From the NCBI GenBank assembly GCA_022606135.1, contig JABYQN010000017.1, positions 310,001 through 374,000 on the forward strand: 64,000 nt of DNA, written 5' to 3'. Below the pieces are notes generated by a model, which saw only the letters and a list, made by a program, of their open reading frames with translations, was not told the DNA's origin and did no database searches. Of the stretch, positions 11,279-21,472 are shown piece by piece. Origin of the DNA: Fomes fomentarius (taxonomy: Eukaryota > Basidiomycota > Agaricomycetes > Polyporales > Polyporaceae). The first letter of the stretch is position 1; every line of letters begins with the position of its first letter. The position numbers and the translations under genes were made by a program.

Positions 11279-12876
11279 ATGGGAGCCTGTGTATCCTCGG
11301 AATACTCATCACAGTCACTAGCACTTGATCAGGTACGCTCTTAGTCTTGCGAATCGTCGTCATGTCCACGCTCTGAACATGACCTCCCTTGAGATCCCGC
11401 AATCTGGCGCCCGGGAGCAGCCGCAGGTTCCTGTCTGGTATCTCGCGGCGAACGCTCAACGATACTGACCGTTCCTTTTCCATAGGCCTTGCAGCCAAGT
11501 GTCCCTAAATCGGTGAAGGTGTACATGAGTCAATTTCCTGCGATCCCCCGACGACACTGACCATTTCGACATCAACTCCAGGTCCTTCTTCTAGGCTCCA
11601 GCGGCTCCGGGAAGACGACCGTGCTGAAGCAGATGAAGTCTTTCCATGGCGAGCGACTCTCTCAGTGGGACATCGAGCTTTACCGCCAACTCATATTCGT
11701 AAACCTCCTGTCAATACTCGAGTATCTCACCTGCGTCACAGAACAATTCGAATTGGACGTCTCGCAGGATATCACCAACCTAATTGACGCATGTCCCTAT
11801 ATCGATCTGGAAGATGACCAGCCGTTCCCCGTGGCTTATCGCGATATACTTCACGACCTCTGGGTTAGCACGGGCATGCAGGTCATGTACGAATCAGGCA
11901 GTCTTCCAGAGCTACCGGAGAAGTGAGTCTTATCGCTTGCATTCTCGCAACCCACCCTCCCATCCATTCATATCCCTCTCAGTTGGCTGTACTTCTCTCA
12001 ACACCTGGATCGTCTCTTCCACGCTGCGTATGTCCCCACACAAGAAGATATTGTGCATGCATACTCCAAGACCACCGGCATCGCCGAAGCTGTCATCCAC
12101 CTTCCGTCGCGGCCTGACGTCTACCTCCGCCTGATTGATGCTGGAGGTCGGCGCAGTGAACGCAAGAAGTGGATACACGTGTTCCATAACATCTCGGTCG
12201 TCGTCTTTCTCGCGAATCTCAACGGCTACAACCAGACACTGGCAGAAGATGGGTGCACGGTACGTTCTCCATCAATCACGTCGTTCGCCGTTGGTTGAGT
12301 ATCGGAAAACTCGCAGAATAGTCTCATGGAAGACATGAACCTCTGGAAGGCGGTCTGCAACTCGCGATGGTTCACCCACGCATCGCTAGTGAGTAGGGGA
12401 TATGCGGAGGCCGACCATCCACACCTGTGCTCATCGCGGAATCGCATGCAGATATTACTGTTGAACAAGAACGACCTGTTCGAGAAGACCCTCAAGCGCG
12501 TTCCTATCAAAGAATACTTCCCAGTACGTATCTCTCACACTGCTGTTTCTTATCATCTTGCTCATAGTTGCTGAAGGACTACGATGGAGAGCCTGGAGAC
12601 GCGAGTGATGGGAGAAAATACTTTCTGCAACGTTTTCGCTCCGTCACACAGAGACGAGATACGTATTGCCAGTGCGTGAACACATTGATCACTCGCATAC
12701 CGGATCTTTGCCATTCTGAATCGGCTTCGTGTCTTGTTCCAGTTTAACGACTGCGACGGATCTTTCGACCTTTCGATATGTCATGACTGCTTTGGAAGGT
12801 GCGCAGACCTACCCCGCCTTATGGAAGTCTAGATCTCAAGCAGCTTTATCGTCGTCTCCTGGGTCCCACAGAGTGA
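11279..12876 (+). CDS. Divergent heterotrimeric G-protein alpha subunit
   Basis: Nine exons: 11279-11332, 11486-11518, 11582-11922, 11983-12259, 12317-12388, 12452-12523, 12568-12671, 12743-12798 and 12833-12876. The spliced length is 350 residues, close to the usual 353. The N-terminus MGACVSS carries myristoylation (Gly2) and palmitoylation (Cys4) sites, so plasma membrane attachment is expected. G1 is LLLGSSGSGKTT (normally GAGESGKST), switch I is AYSKTTGI, G3 is DAGGRRSERKKW, G4 is LLNKND and G5 is TTATD. The catalytic Arg of switch I (R in RVKTTG) is Tyr here, and the catalytic Gln of DVGGQ is Arg. GTP hydrolysis should therefore be severely impaired. The last join needs a 34-bp intron, unusually short, but it gives a C-terminus of exactly canonical length (ALEDLKQLYRRLLGPTE). 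Agaricomycetes carry many divergent G-alpha paralogues. Confidence 0.85.
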
Positions 12877-13486
12877 GTTGTCCCTCCACTCATTGATCTC
12901 CCCGTCTGTCTTCTAACACCTACACCCTGCGCGTGCACCTTCGTAATTACTAGTGTTATTTTGTCACTCAACCTCGGGAACATGGCTTGTGTTCCAGCGT
13001 TGGCTCTTTGATGGTCAGGTACTAGTACTAGGGTTTTTGACGTATCTCTTTGGGGCATGTATACTACGTCAGTATGTTCGAGGCACGTGTCTTGTTTAGG
13101 ATGGAGGGATCTTGGAACTCATCAGGACTTACAAAGTGATATTTGAAGGCACGCATTCTTACGATGAGTGCGCAGGACTACACCAACACAACAAGCGGCG
13201 ACATTCGCTTCGCTCAGTCCACCTGTCTGACTGTAGGGTTTTGAAGCGAATCGAATGACGGTCTGCATGGACAGCATGTATACTCTTCCTTTGACTATTC
13301 GTAACGACAGGAACACAATAAATGGCTCCGTGCTCTACAAGTCGCGCTTCTATACCGCTTCGCGAGTCCAAAGGTCCGAGTGCCAGTGCTCTAACCACGA
13401 ATTAAAAAAACGATCGCGTACTATTCTATGCAATGATACCACTCTATCATCATGTCATGTCCGTCGCCAACGCCCTCGTCGACACC
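12877..13486. other. Intergenic between convergent genes
   Basis: Lies between the ends of the G-alpha gene (plus) and the secreted-protein gene (minus). No gene recognised. Confidence 0.5.
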
Positions 13487-14559
13487 TCAAGACGAAGGAA
13501 CAAAGGTGAACGTCTAAACGCACAGAGACCCGCCACCAACAATCAGAATCAGCCTCATGCATTCGAACAGCTTGCCCCCGGCCGGGACTAGAGGAGACTC
13601 CGACTCACCGCGTTGTTCGCCGATCCCACGTTGGCCACAAACGCGTCGACTCCGCCGACGAGCGCGTACGCCCCAGAACTGGGGACGAAGACGAGCGCGA
13701 CGGCGGGCGTGCTGCCGTCGGTGTTGACCCATGACGGGGTGAGACGGTTCGAGGTGTCGAGCGCCCAGATAGCCGACTCGGAGTCGCGACGAGTGCTCCC
13801 AACCGCATCGGAGAACGAGTTTCCGGAGAAGGTTGCTGGACCCCGGGGGACTGTATAGCAGGAACCGGTTCAGCGACGGTCGAGGAACAACAGGGGTGGG
13901 AGCATAGGAAACACAAGAGAGCGTACCTGAATTGGTGGCCGTCAAGTAGACATAGTTGAGACTGTCCGGCTGAAGGTCATTACTCGTCGATGCAAAGCCG
14001 ACAGTGCCACCGAGGTACGGTTGGTCCAAATTATCGTCCTTCAAGCACGCGAACACCGTCAGCCGGCCGCCCGAGAGGGTCCTCGCACAAAAGGAAAAAG
14101 GAAAGCAAGACTCACCAAAGGAGCGATCTCGAAGAAGCCGCTCGCGGTCTCGCACTGAGGAATGCTGACAGAGAGCACCTCGGCAGGGTCCGTCGTGAAC
14201 GTATACTCGCCGAACGAGTTGGCCGAGCGCGCGACGTAGCCGGCACCCAGGTCTGCGATGTTGACCGCAATCGTGCCGGTTTTCTGGGGACAGGTCGAGG
14301 ACTGGCGGGGGCGGACAGCCTTGCGGTGACCGTGATAGGCGCGTGGGCGGTTCGGGGGGAGACCACGCGACAGGCGTTGAGCGTTGGTCAGATGCGCTGC
14401 AGGACGCAATTTCGGGAGCGGCGTAAGGACTACGTCGAGAGGGTTCGAGCGGTCGACGAGGTCGTTGTGGGAGGTACGAGTAGGGAAAAGAGTGTCGGGT
14501 GCGCCAAAGGAAGAGACGACCAGAAAGGTGGCGAGGAAGAAGCCAAGAGGGGCAAACAT
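13487..14559 (-). CDS. Secreted protein, tandem paralogue A
   Basis: Four exons on the minus strand: 14559-14116, 14038-13927, 13850-13609 and 13513-13487, spliced to 274 residues. The start is a hydrophobic signal peptide (MFAPLGFFLATFLVVSSFGA). A segment LTNAQRLSRGLPPNRPR then leads to a basic RPRQSSTC site that may be a processing point, and a body follows with GTIAVNI, FGEYTFTTDP and WVNTDGSTPAV. The LTNAxRxxRGLPP segment recurs in many secreted basidiomycete proteins of unknown function. Exon 3 is exactly the same length (242 bp) as in paralogue B, and the tiny last exon encodes TFTFVPSS in A and TFNFVPS in B, which supports both models. No enzyme motif was recognised. Confidence 0.8.
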
Positions 14560-15306
14560 AGCGAGTAGGGGAGAAAGTAAAGAACGTGGATATAGATTGG
14601 GACGATGTCGAAGACTGGGGGGTGCTGAAAGGAGCGTGGGTGCTTGCTTTCTGTGAGCCTTGAGTTATGTACGTTGGCCGTTGGGCACGATTTCGGCTCT
14701 GGGAGGGAGAAGGGAAGCGACTTAAGCGATTCTGCGAGTGAAAACTTGGGGGAAGAACTGCACGCAGTATGACCGATCTTCGCGTGTACAGGGCTAGGCC
14801 CTCTTGTGGCGTTATCCGCATAATCTATATCATGGGCGTAAAGCATGGAGAGCAAATTAGTGGCTGTATCGCATCTTAGGAGCATTGCGGAAATCGCATC
14901 CTACTGCAAGGGCGATAAAAAGATCCAGCGTGCTACAGTTTGTTCGAAGTCTGTGATCTATGCGCACAAGAATAATGATCATCTGGATGTATGATAGAGT
15001 TTGACGAACTGGTGGTTTAAAGAGGCTTGTCGTATCATCAGAGACAGGAGAGAGATAAGATCGTGAGGTCTTATGTTTCTGGCGTCTATCTGCGCCTCGC
15101 ACACGTGGTCGCAAATTTTGGTTGGCGCCGGAATGGAGGATGATATATTCGCAGAATCTAGATTCCATGGGAAACACATCTGTTGAGCTCGATAGTTTGC
15201 TAGTCGAGTTGAGAGGGTTCCTATGCTACAATACTGTTTGCTGTCGTGTCGGTCGTTGAGGTCATGCGAAATGGTAGATACTGCAAGAGTCTCGTAGTTC
15301 TTCACC
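14560..15306. other. Spacer between tandem secreted-protein genes
   Basis: The 5' region of paralogue A and the 3' region of paralogue B. No further gene seen. Confidence 0.5.
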
Positions 15307-16345
15307 TTACGAAGGAACGAAGTTGAATGTCTATTCCATATCCGCGGTTAGCATCACGCTCTGGGTAAAAATGCCTGTCCACGATGGAACTCACTGCGAC
15401 AAACGCCTGGCCGTATGTATTCTGAAATCCGCCGAGGTCACCTGTGAGCGCGAAGGCTTGTGTGCTTGGGACATAGGCAATCTGTATTGCGGGCGTGCTC
15501 CCGTCGGCGTTGACCCACGACGGGAGGAGATTATTCTGTGAAGAATCGAGGTGCCAGATGTCGGACTGTATATTGACGGGGATACTGGTCGCGGTCGAGA
15601 ACGCGTTGGGTCCAGGGACTGCGGGACCTCGAGGGACTGAAATACAAGGCATAGGATAAACGAAAGGAAAGGGGAAAAGGGGACAGGAGAACGTGGGGAG
15701 GATGTCTTGAAGGATGACGGAACATAGCAACGTGAGTACATACCTTGGGAGGTGCCCGCCAAATAGACATAGTTCGTGTTTGAGCCGAGGTCGTTGTTCG
15801 ACGACGCAAAACCAACGACACCGCCAACGAATGGAAAGTCCGCCAGCCCGTTCTTCTCGCACGAAGGGATATCAGTCTCGTGGACAAGGCGTTTGCCCTA
15901 TGGTACGCACCAAAGCCAGGATGTCGAAGAAGTCAGTTTGACACTGCGGGATACTGACGGAGAGTGCCTGGGTGGGGTCGGTCGTGAACTCGTACTCGCC
16001 GAACGCGTTCGCGAGGCGTGAGAGGTAGCCAACACCCGCGTCCAGCCCCGCGATGTTGACTGAGATCGTGCCAGTGCGCCGGCCACACGTTGACGACTGG
16101 CGGGGGCGAATTGCACGACGGGCGTGGTGGGAACGAGGGTGGTTCGGGGGGAGACCGCGGGCGAGACGCTGAGCGTTAGTGAGGTGGGCGGCTGGATTCA
16201 TGGCGAGCGATCGAACAACGATACTGTAAGGGTTCGAGTTATCAAAGGAGGCATCGGCGACGGAGGAAGGGGGAAAGTCGGGGGCGGCAAAGGCGGAGAC
16301 GGAGAGAGAGGCGAGCAGCAGTACACGAGCCAGAGAAGCAAACAT
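15307..16345 (-). CDS. Secreted protein, tandem paralogue B
   Basis: Paralogue of the gene at 13487-14559, same strand and same four-exon structure: 16345-15911, 15852-15744, 15636-15395 and 15330-15307, spliced to 269 residues. The signal peptide is MFASLARVLLLASLSVSAFA. The conserved blocks are LTNAQRLARGLPPNHPR, RPRQSSTC, GTISVNIAGLDAG, FGEYEFTTDP, GGVVGFASSNNDL and WVNADGSTPA. An upstream in-frame extension to 16408 exists but would bury the signal peptide, so I start at 16345. Exon 2 is 3 bp shorter than in A. Function unknown; the protein is probably extracellular or cell-wall associated. Confidence 0.8.
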
Positions 16346-18760
16346 GGCGAGCAGAATGGGGCGTAAAGAACGTGGTGGTTGATATAGTCTGAAGAGCCGA
16401 CCTAGCAAAAGGCGGGGAAGGGGCGTATGGCGGTACGAGGTCGAAGATGAGCGGGCCCAATCTTCAGCTTATGAACCGGACGGGGGGGCTGACCCGAATG
16501 GGAGGCGAACTGCACCTCGATCGTCACGAGGGTGCTGTTAGCCCTTCGACAACAATGTCGAACATATCGCTTTGGCAAACATTTGGCTGTGATCTACGCC
16601 GCGATCTCAACGATGTTGTCTAGGGGAAGCATCAGCGGAAACAGTGACCAAGCGGTCAATCGTCTCGGCCGCGCATTGCTTTCCAAGACGTGGTATACAT
16701 GTCTTGAACAGCTGGGCTGACCGGAGCGTGATAGAAGGAAGCCAGCATGACTCACCATGCAAATCATCCACGCCAGAGTACCGTTTGCCCACCGGATAGT
16801 ATCCTACGGAGAAGACTGTTGTATGGCGGTGCTTCGACAATTGATGAGAGTCACAGTAAGTTATACTCGTTTCAAAGTATCCAGACACATTAAACACAAA
16901 GGTCATTTGAAGTAGTGCACAGAAACGCAGAAACGATGAGGGTTGTAGTAAGACTGGTTAGTGGGAGTCGTCGACGTCAGGGATTGTGAGTCAACTGCCA
17001 CGAGTGACGCCGGACATTGCCGGTACGAGCGTTTATGCTGCCATTTGAGTTCATGATGAGCTAGGCGTCGAACTCATCTAAACTTCGTTTCTCGAACATC
17101 TGATTCGTTATTTTCCATTGCAGATCTGTGAGTAATGTGATTGAATTAGCTTGAGTACTTGGTTGATGGTATATATATCATATCGATTGCAGGCTTGCAG
17201 CAATCTTGAGCTCGCGCCAGCTACTAGTAGTAGTACTAGGGAGAGCGCCGCGTGGATGAAAAAGTTAGCACTTACGCGTCGAGAAGCGCGAGAAGCGGTT
17301 CCAGCGAACGCCTGTTTCTGCTTTGACAGATGCGGGTTTGCGTATAGAACCTTGGCCACAGTGGCAGTTGTACGACCTGACGATGCTTCGAGTCGGACTC
17401 CCCTGTACGGAGGCATCTCGACTGCACGCTCTCTTGACTCGGATGTCAGAGCTCAAGCATGCACTGAGATTTTTATAAACATGCTTCAACTCCTGGGATA
17501 CTCGTACGGCTAGTGATATGCCAAGGCTTCCTGTATGCTGATTGTCCCAGGTAAATCAGACTCGGAGCTGCGGTAGGAAAATACAGCATACGCTCACTCG
17601 CAGATATTCTGAGTTTCAGACTGAACCAATCGCATGTCCCTTTGAGAAATTAAGGAAGGTAGTGTTGCTCAGACCATCGATAGTTCAACTCGAACGGCCT
17701 GGGGTGATCAATTGAGTGTGCTCTCCGAGGTGATCCTCGGCAACCTCGGGTACACGCAGTGCACGTATCATACGGCATAAAGCCCATCAGAGTTTCAAAT
17801 CTGCCAACCACGGCAAAATAATTGCCACAGCTCTTCGAAGTCGGCGGTCTCAATAGAGGGGGTGTTCTGACACATGATCCGTGCTTTATGAACGTGACAC
17901 TGCCATTCAGTTTGTGCGATATCATTAACGATGACTTCATTGGCACCCCGTTTGACTGAACACGACTCACAGAAGAGCGGGGATAAGCGGTCACGAATAC
18001 TGCCGACGAGTAAATGAAATCTTTCACACCGTCCGAGTCGCTGCCGCATGTTGTTGTTCTTCTCCCCCCGACGCAATTGAAGGAATAATAGGACGTCCGA
18101 GTCTGACTTTGAGGATTCTAGTACTGTTAAGGAAAGAGTGTCCTTTGTCCTGTTCGTATTACGAAGAGCGAGCTCTGTATCAATTTTGATTTTAACAGAG
18201 GATTCATGTAGGAAGTGATTGTGTCTGAATAGAACCAGATGTGTTGTAGAAGCTAAAACTAGCCGGGTCATTCACAAGGTGCTGCCCCCACACGGTACTA
18301 CGTTCATGGACGACCAATACAGCTACAGATTTCTGCGGGCTCCCGATACGTCAGGGTCGAGAGAACTTACGGCGGCAGGCTCCGGAATACAAGTTCGTGT
18401 GGTTTGAATCTCCGAACATGATCGCAGAATCATCGGCGGGTGATTGTGTTTCACCAATCGCATCTGTACGGATGTTGTAGCGGTAGCCCGTGTGTCCCTT
18501 AATGAAGTGGAGACGTGGCACCAACGATGATGACATCTCGTCGACATGTTCAACATCATGTGGTCTCTATGGATAGAATTGATACCACATCGACGTGACG
18601 GTGACAATGTATACCGCGCAGTACAGCCTCCTAATATGTTGACCCTCGTGTGACGCACTGCGCGGGATCTCAGCTCTAGTGTGACTAAGACTCATCTTCA
18701 TCTCCTCTGAAAGGAGTAAACGGAGCGGTCGTGCTACCCAGACCATACTCGTAGGACACC
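16346..18760. other. Gene-poor region upstream of hydrophobins
   Basis: About 2.4 kb without a supported gene. Several short open frames exist on both strands, but none joins across plausible introns or shows a recognisable domain. Confidence 0.45.
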
Positions 18761-18767
18761 TATAAAG
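18761..18767 (+). promoter_or_regulatory. TATA box of hydrophobin 1
   Basis: TATAAAG lies 99 bp upstream of the ATG at 18860. A leader resembling the other hydrophobin leaders follows (cactcgagcactcacc). Confidence 0.65.
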
Positions 18768-18859
18768 GCTCGCAGTACCTTGTTCATCCTTCCCACACTC
18801 GAGCACTCACCACTCGCACCAGTTGTCGAGCTTGTACACGACGCTCCATTGCATTCACC

Positions 18860-19303
18860 ATGTTCACTAAGCTCTTCACCATCTCCGCCCTCGCGATCCT
18901 TGCTGCCGCCACCCCTGCTCCCAACTCGAGCCCCGCCGGGTGTGCTACGGGTGCCATCCAGTGCTGCGAGTCGGTCCAGAGCGCTGGAAGCGCGGCGGCT
19001 GCGCCCATCCTCAAGGCTATTGGTGTCGACGTGCAAGACGTCAACGCCCTTGTCGGCCTCACCTGCACGCCCATCAGCGTTGTTGGTGTTGGTAGCGGCG
19101 ATGCCTGGTATGTATCCAGTACGGTGATCGGCTATCTGCAACGGTCACTGACGGTCAGTCGTACATAGCTCTGCGAACGCCGTCTGCTGCGAGAACAACT
19201 TCTTCGGTAGCTTTTCACTGACCTATTCTGATAAGGACGATATACTGATGTGGAGTTCGCAGGAGGTCTCATCTCCATCGGCTGCGTGCCCGTTGACGCC
19301 TGA
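18860..19303 (+). CDS. Class I hydrophobin 1
   Basis: A small secreted amphipathic protein that self-assembles at air-water interfaces to coat hyphae and fruiting structures. Exons are 18860-19107, 19169-19206 and 19263-19303, spliced to 108 residues. The signal peptide is MFTKLFTISALAILAAA. All eight cysteines are present with spacing C-x6-CC-x32-C-x13-C-x5-CC-x12-C-x5, a class I pattern. Intron 1 splits the TG|C codon of the fifth cysteine and intron 2 splits a Gly codon before the last cysteine; every family member here shares both positions. It is the first gene of the plus-strand hydrophobin cluster. Confidence 0.93.
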
Positions 19304-20460
19304 TCAAACTCATCGCAAGTCAACAGCATCAACGACAATAACAGAGAGAGGGTAGACTCGTTGCAGTACTTACAAAGGAACTTGTGTATCAGTCGCGTGG
19401 ACCCATGATCATGATGTCAATCGAATACCTTGACTCCGACGTCCACTGTACTCCACAGCTCTGGGCCAGATAGGGTTCATACTATCAGAGCTGGGGCAGC
19501 TTGAATCGATCCACTTCAGACCTGAGACGCAGGTCAGAGACCTATATCGTACGATGAGAAGCTGAACTCACAACGCTAGGCATCTGCCTCGGCAACAGAG
19601 CGCATGCTGACTTCGTTTCGGTGCCGGCCCCTGCTTATGGGTAGACGTAAAACATATCGTCGGGAGATATCGTATCCTAATCAACACCATGACGCGTGTC
19701 TACCACTCTCGCACTCTCGGACATATCAAATGGACGGGCGTCTCTGACCTCCAAACAATCATGGACTGAGGTGATCGTGGGTGTAAGCAGCAAAACCGAA
19801 AGATCTAACATGATTTTTGCATACCATAGGAACACAATCGGAAGCAAGCAGTGAGAGAGAACTGAATTGGACGAAAATCGGGAGGTGACGTCCTTATTGT
19901 AGCCCTCAAAGCGGCCTACCACGATCACGAGAAAACGTATGCGATGCTCCACAATCATGCGTATCCGTCATGCTTCCTCTCAGTCGCCAACTGTAATACA
20001 GAAGAAGGCTCAGCGTCGATTTGATATAGGGGAATCGCAGTATTATGCCCAGTGTATCGGACAACATAACGCCGCGGACGAGGAGAGGGGGTAGACAAGT
20101 GGAGCAGCACGATAGCGTCCGAACACTATTCGGTGTGTTTGCGATGATGTGGGTGAGACAGCGATACCAGCGCTCGAAGTCTGTGTAGCGATACTCATTC
20201 GTTGACTGGATTCTGCGGAGCTTCAAACAGCAATATTGCAGTGACTCTCCCTCCATGTGTGCAGCAGAGACTATGAAGTCCGACCAATGTATTGAAACAC
20301 ATCTGGCGGAGTTGAGCCATAAAAAATAGTACGGGTGGCCCGCAGTAGGCCGACACGACGTCATGTGGGTCGTCCTCAGCGGTGGAACTGGGCATGGAAA
20401 CCCTCAAGACTGAGCCAAGTCCCCAGTCGTTCACGTGTAGAGTACTCGTCTTCACTCACC
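19304..20460. other. Spacer between hydrophobins 1 and 2
   Basis: No gene recognised. The last part is the presumed promoter of the hydrophobin pseudogene at 20461. Confidence 0.5.
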
Positions 20461-20912
20461 ATGTTCGCTCGGTTCATCATCGTCACCGCCCTCGTAATCC
20501 TTGCTGTCGCCACTCCCATGCCCGCTCCGGACGCGTCCTGCAGCACGGGAGCCATCGAGTGCTGCCAGACCGTCGACACTGCCAACAGCACCGCGGTTAC
20601 GCCTATCCTCGGCGCCCTTGGTATCAAGACGTCACCGCCCTAGTCGGGGTCAGCTGCTCTCCCATCTCCGTCGTCGGTGTCGGCTCTGGCAACGCATGGT
20701 GTAGTACCTTTTCCCTCCGCAATGGCGTTCAGGCTTCTCAACTCTGATCAACCCACAGCTCTGCGAACACTGTCTGCTGCGAGAACAACTCTTCCGGTGA
20801 GTGATCGTTATGAGATCTGCGCCAGTGGCACTACAACGTACCCGAAGAACCATCGTACTGACAGACGATACATGGTCTCGTATCCATCGGATGCATTCCG
20901 ATCAGCCTCTGA
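20461..20912 (+). pseudogene. Hydrophobin 2, decayed by two lesions
   Basis: Starts as a normal class I hydrophobin: MFARFIIVTALVILAVAT, then CSTGAIECC and TANSTAVTPILGALGI. At about 20625 the codons between LGI and QDV are missing, apparently 7 bp compared with the sister genes. This shifts the frame to a stop at 20641-20643. The rest is still recognisable in another frame (QDVTALVGVSCSPISVVGVG). The exon 2 equivalent ([12 protein letters not shown]) and final exon coding SIGCIPISL are present, but the final acceptor context is also altered so the join goes out of frame. Two independent lesions, neither in a homopolymer, favour a true pseudogene. Confidence 0.85.
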
Positions 20913-21179
20913 GCTGAACGGCTGGGTATTCCCCCTATAGTCAACGCGCAGTAGAGGGGTGGAGGGGATGCGCGTTGATATGTGCTAGCGTTGAAAGTGC
21001 TGGTAGTGATACGGACCTATCTTTGATGTTCGCAATCAAGCCCGAGATACGTAACTTGTGTGCAACTTTCACTTCGGAGTGTGCCGCGTAGCTCCTCGTG
21101 CATGCATTCGTCGGCTGACGTGCATTCAGTTCCCTCCTTTATGTCAGCCACCGACAGCCTGAGAAGTTCACGGTTGGCA

Positions 21180-21184
21180 CTGGC
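21180..21184. repeat. Target-site duplication, left copy (gypsy)
   Basis: CTGGC immediately before the left LTR, repeated at 27867-27871 after the right LTR. Confidence 0.85.
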
Positions 21185-21472
21185 TGTCAAGGCTTGGCGG
21201 GCGTTTGTCGGCTAGTCAGGCGAGGCGTTGAGTAGCGAGAGTACGAATGAATAGAGAAGCGAGAGTATCGAGAAGTACAGCAGCGTGGGACGGTACCGTA
21301 AGACGAGAAGGACAGTCTGGGGAGAAGAAGTCTCCCCAGCGACTATAAGAGCCCGTGAGTGATCCGATAGCTAGCTATCGATGAAGAGAACATGAGGCTC
21401 GAGGCATGAGGCTACGGTACGTAGGGCGTCTATCGGCAATGAGCATGCTTAGACGCAGGAGAATCCGTAACA
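21185..21472 (-). repeat. Gypsy 3' LTR
   Basis: A 288-bp terminal repeat matching 27579-27866. The last 98 bp of the pol open frame run into this LTR and stop at 21375. Confidence 0.93.

Noticed and set aside
13514..14821. Long 435-codon minus-strand frame over the secreted-protein gene
   Set aside because: It runs through the introns of paralogue A in another frame. The four-exon model is supported by exact parallels in paralogue B.
16600..18760. Several 60-120 codon frames on both strands
   Set aside because: None joins to another across plausible introns or shows a recognisable domain.
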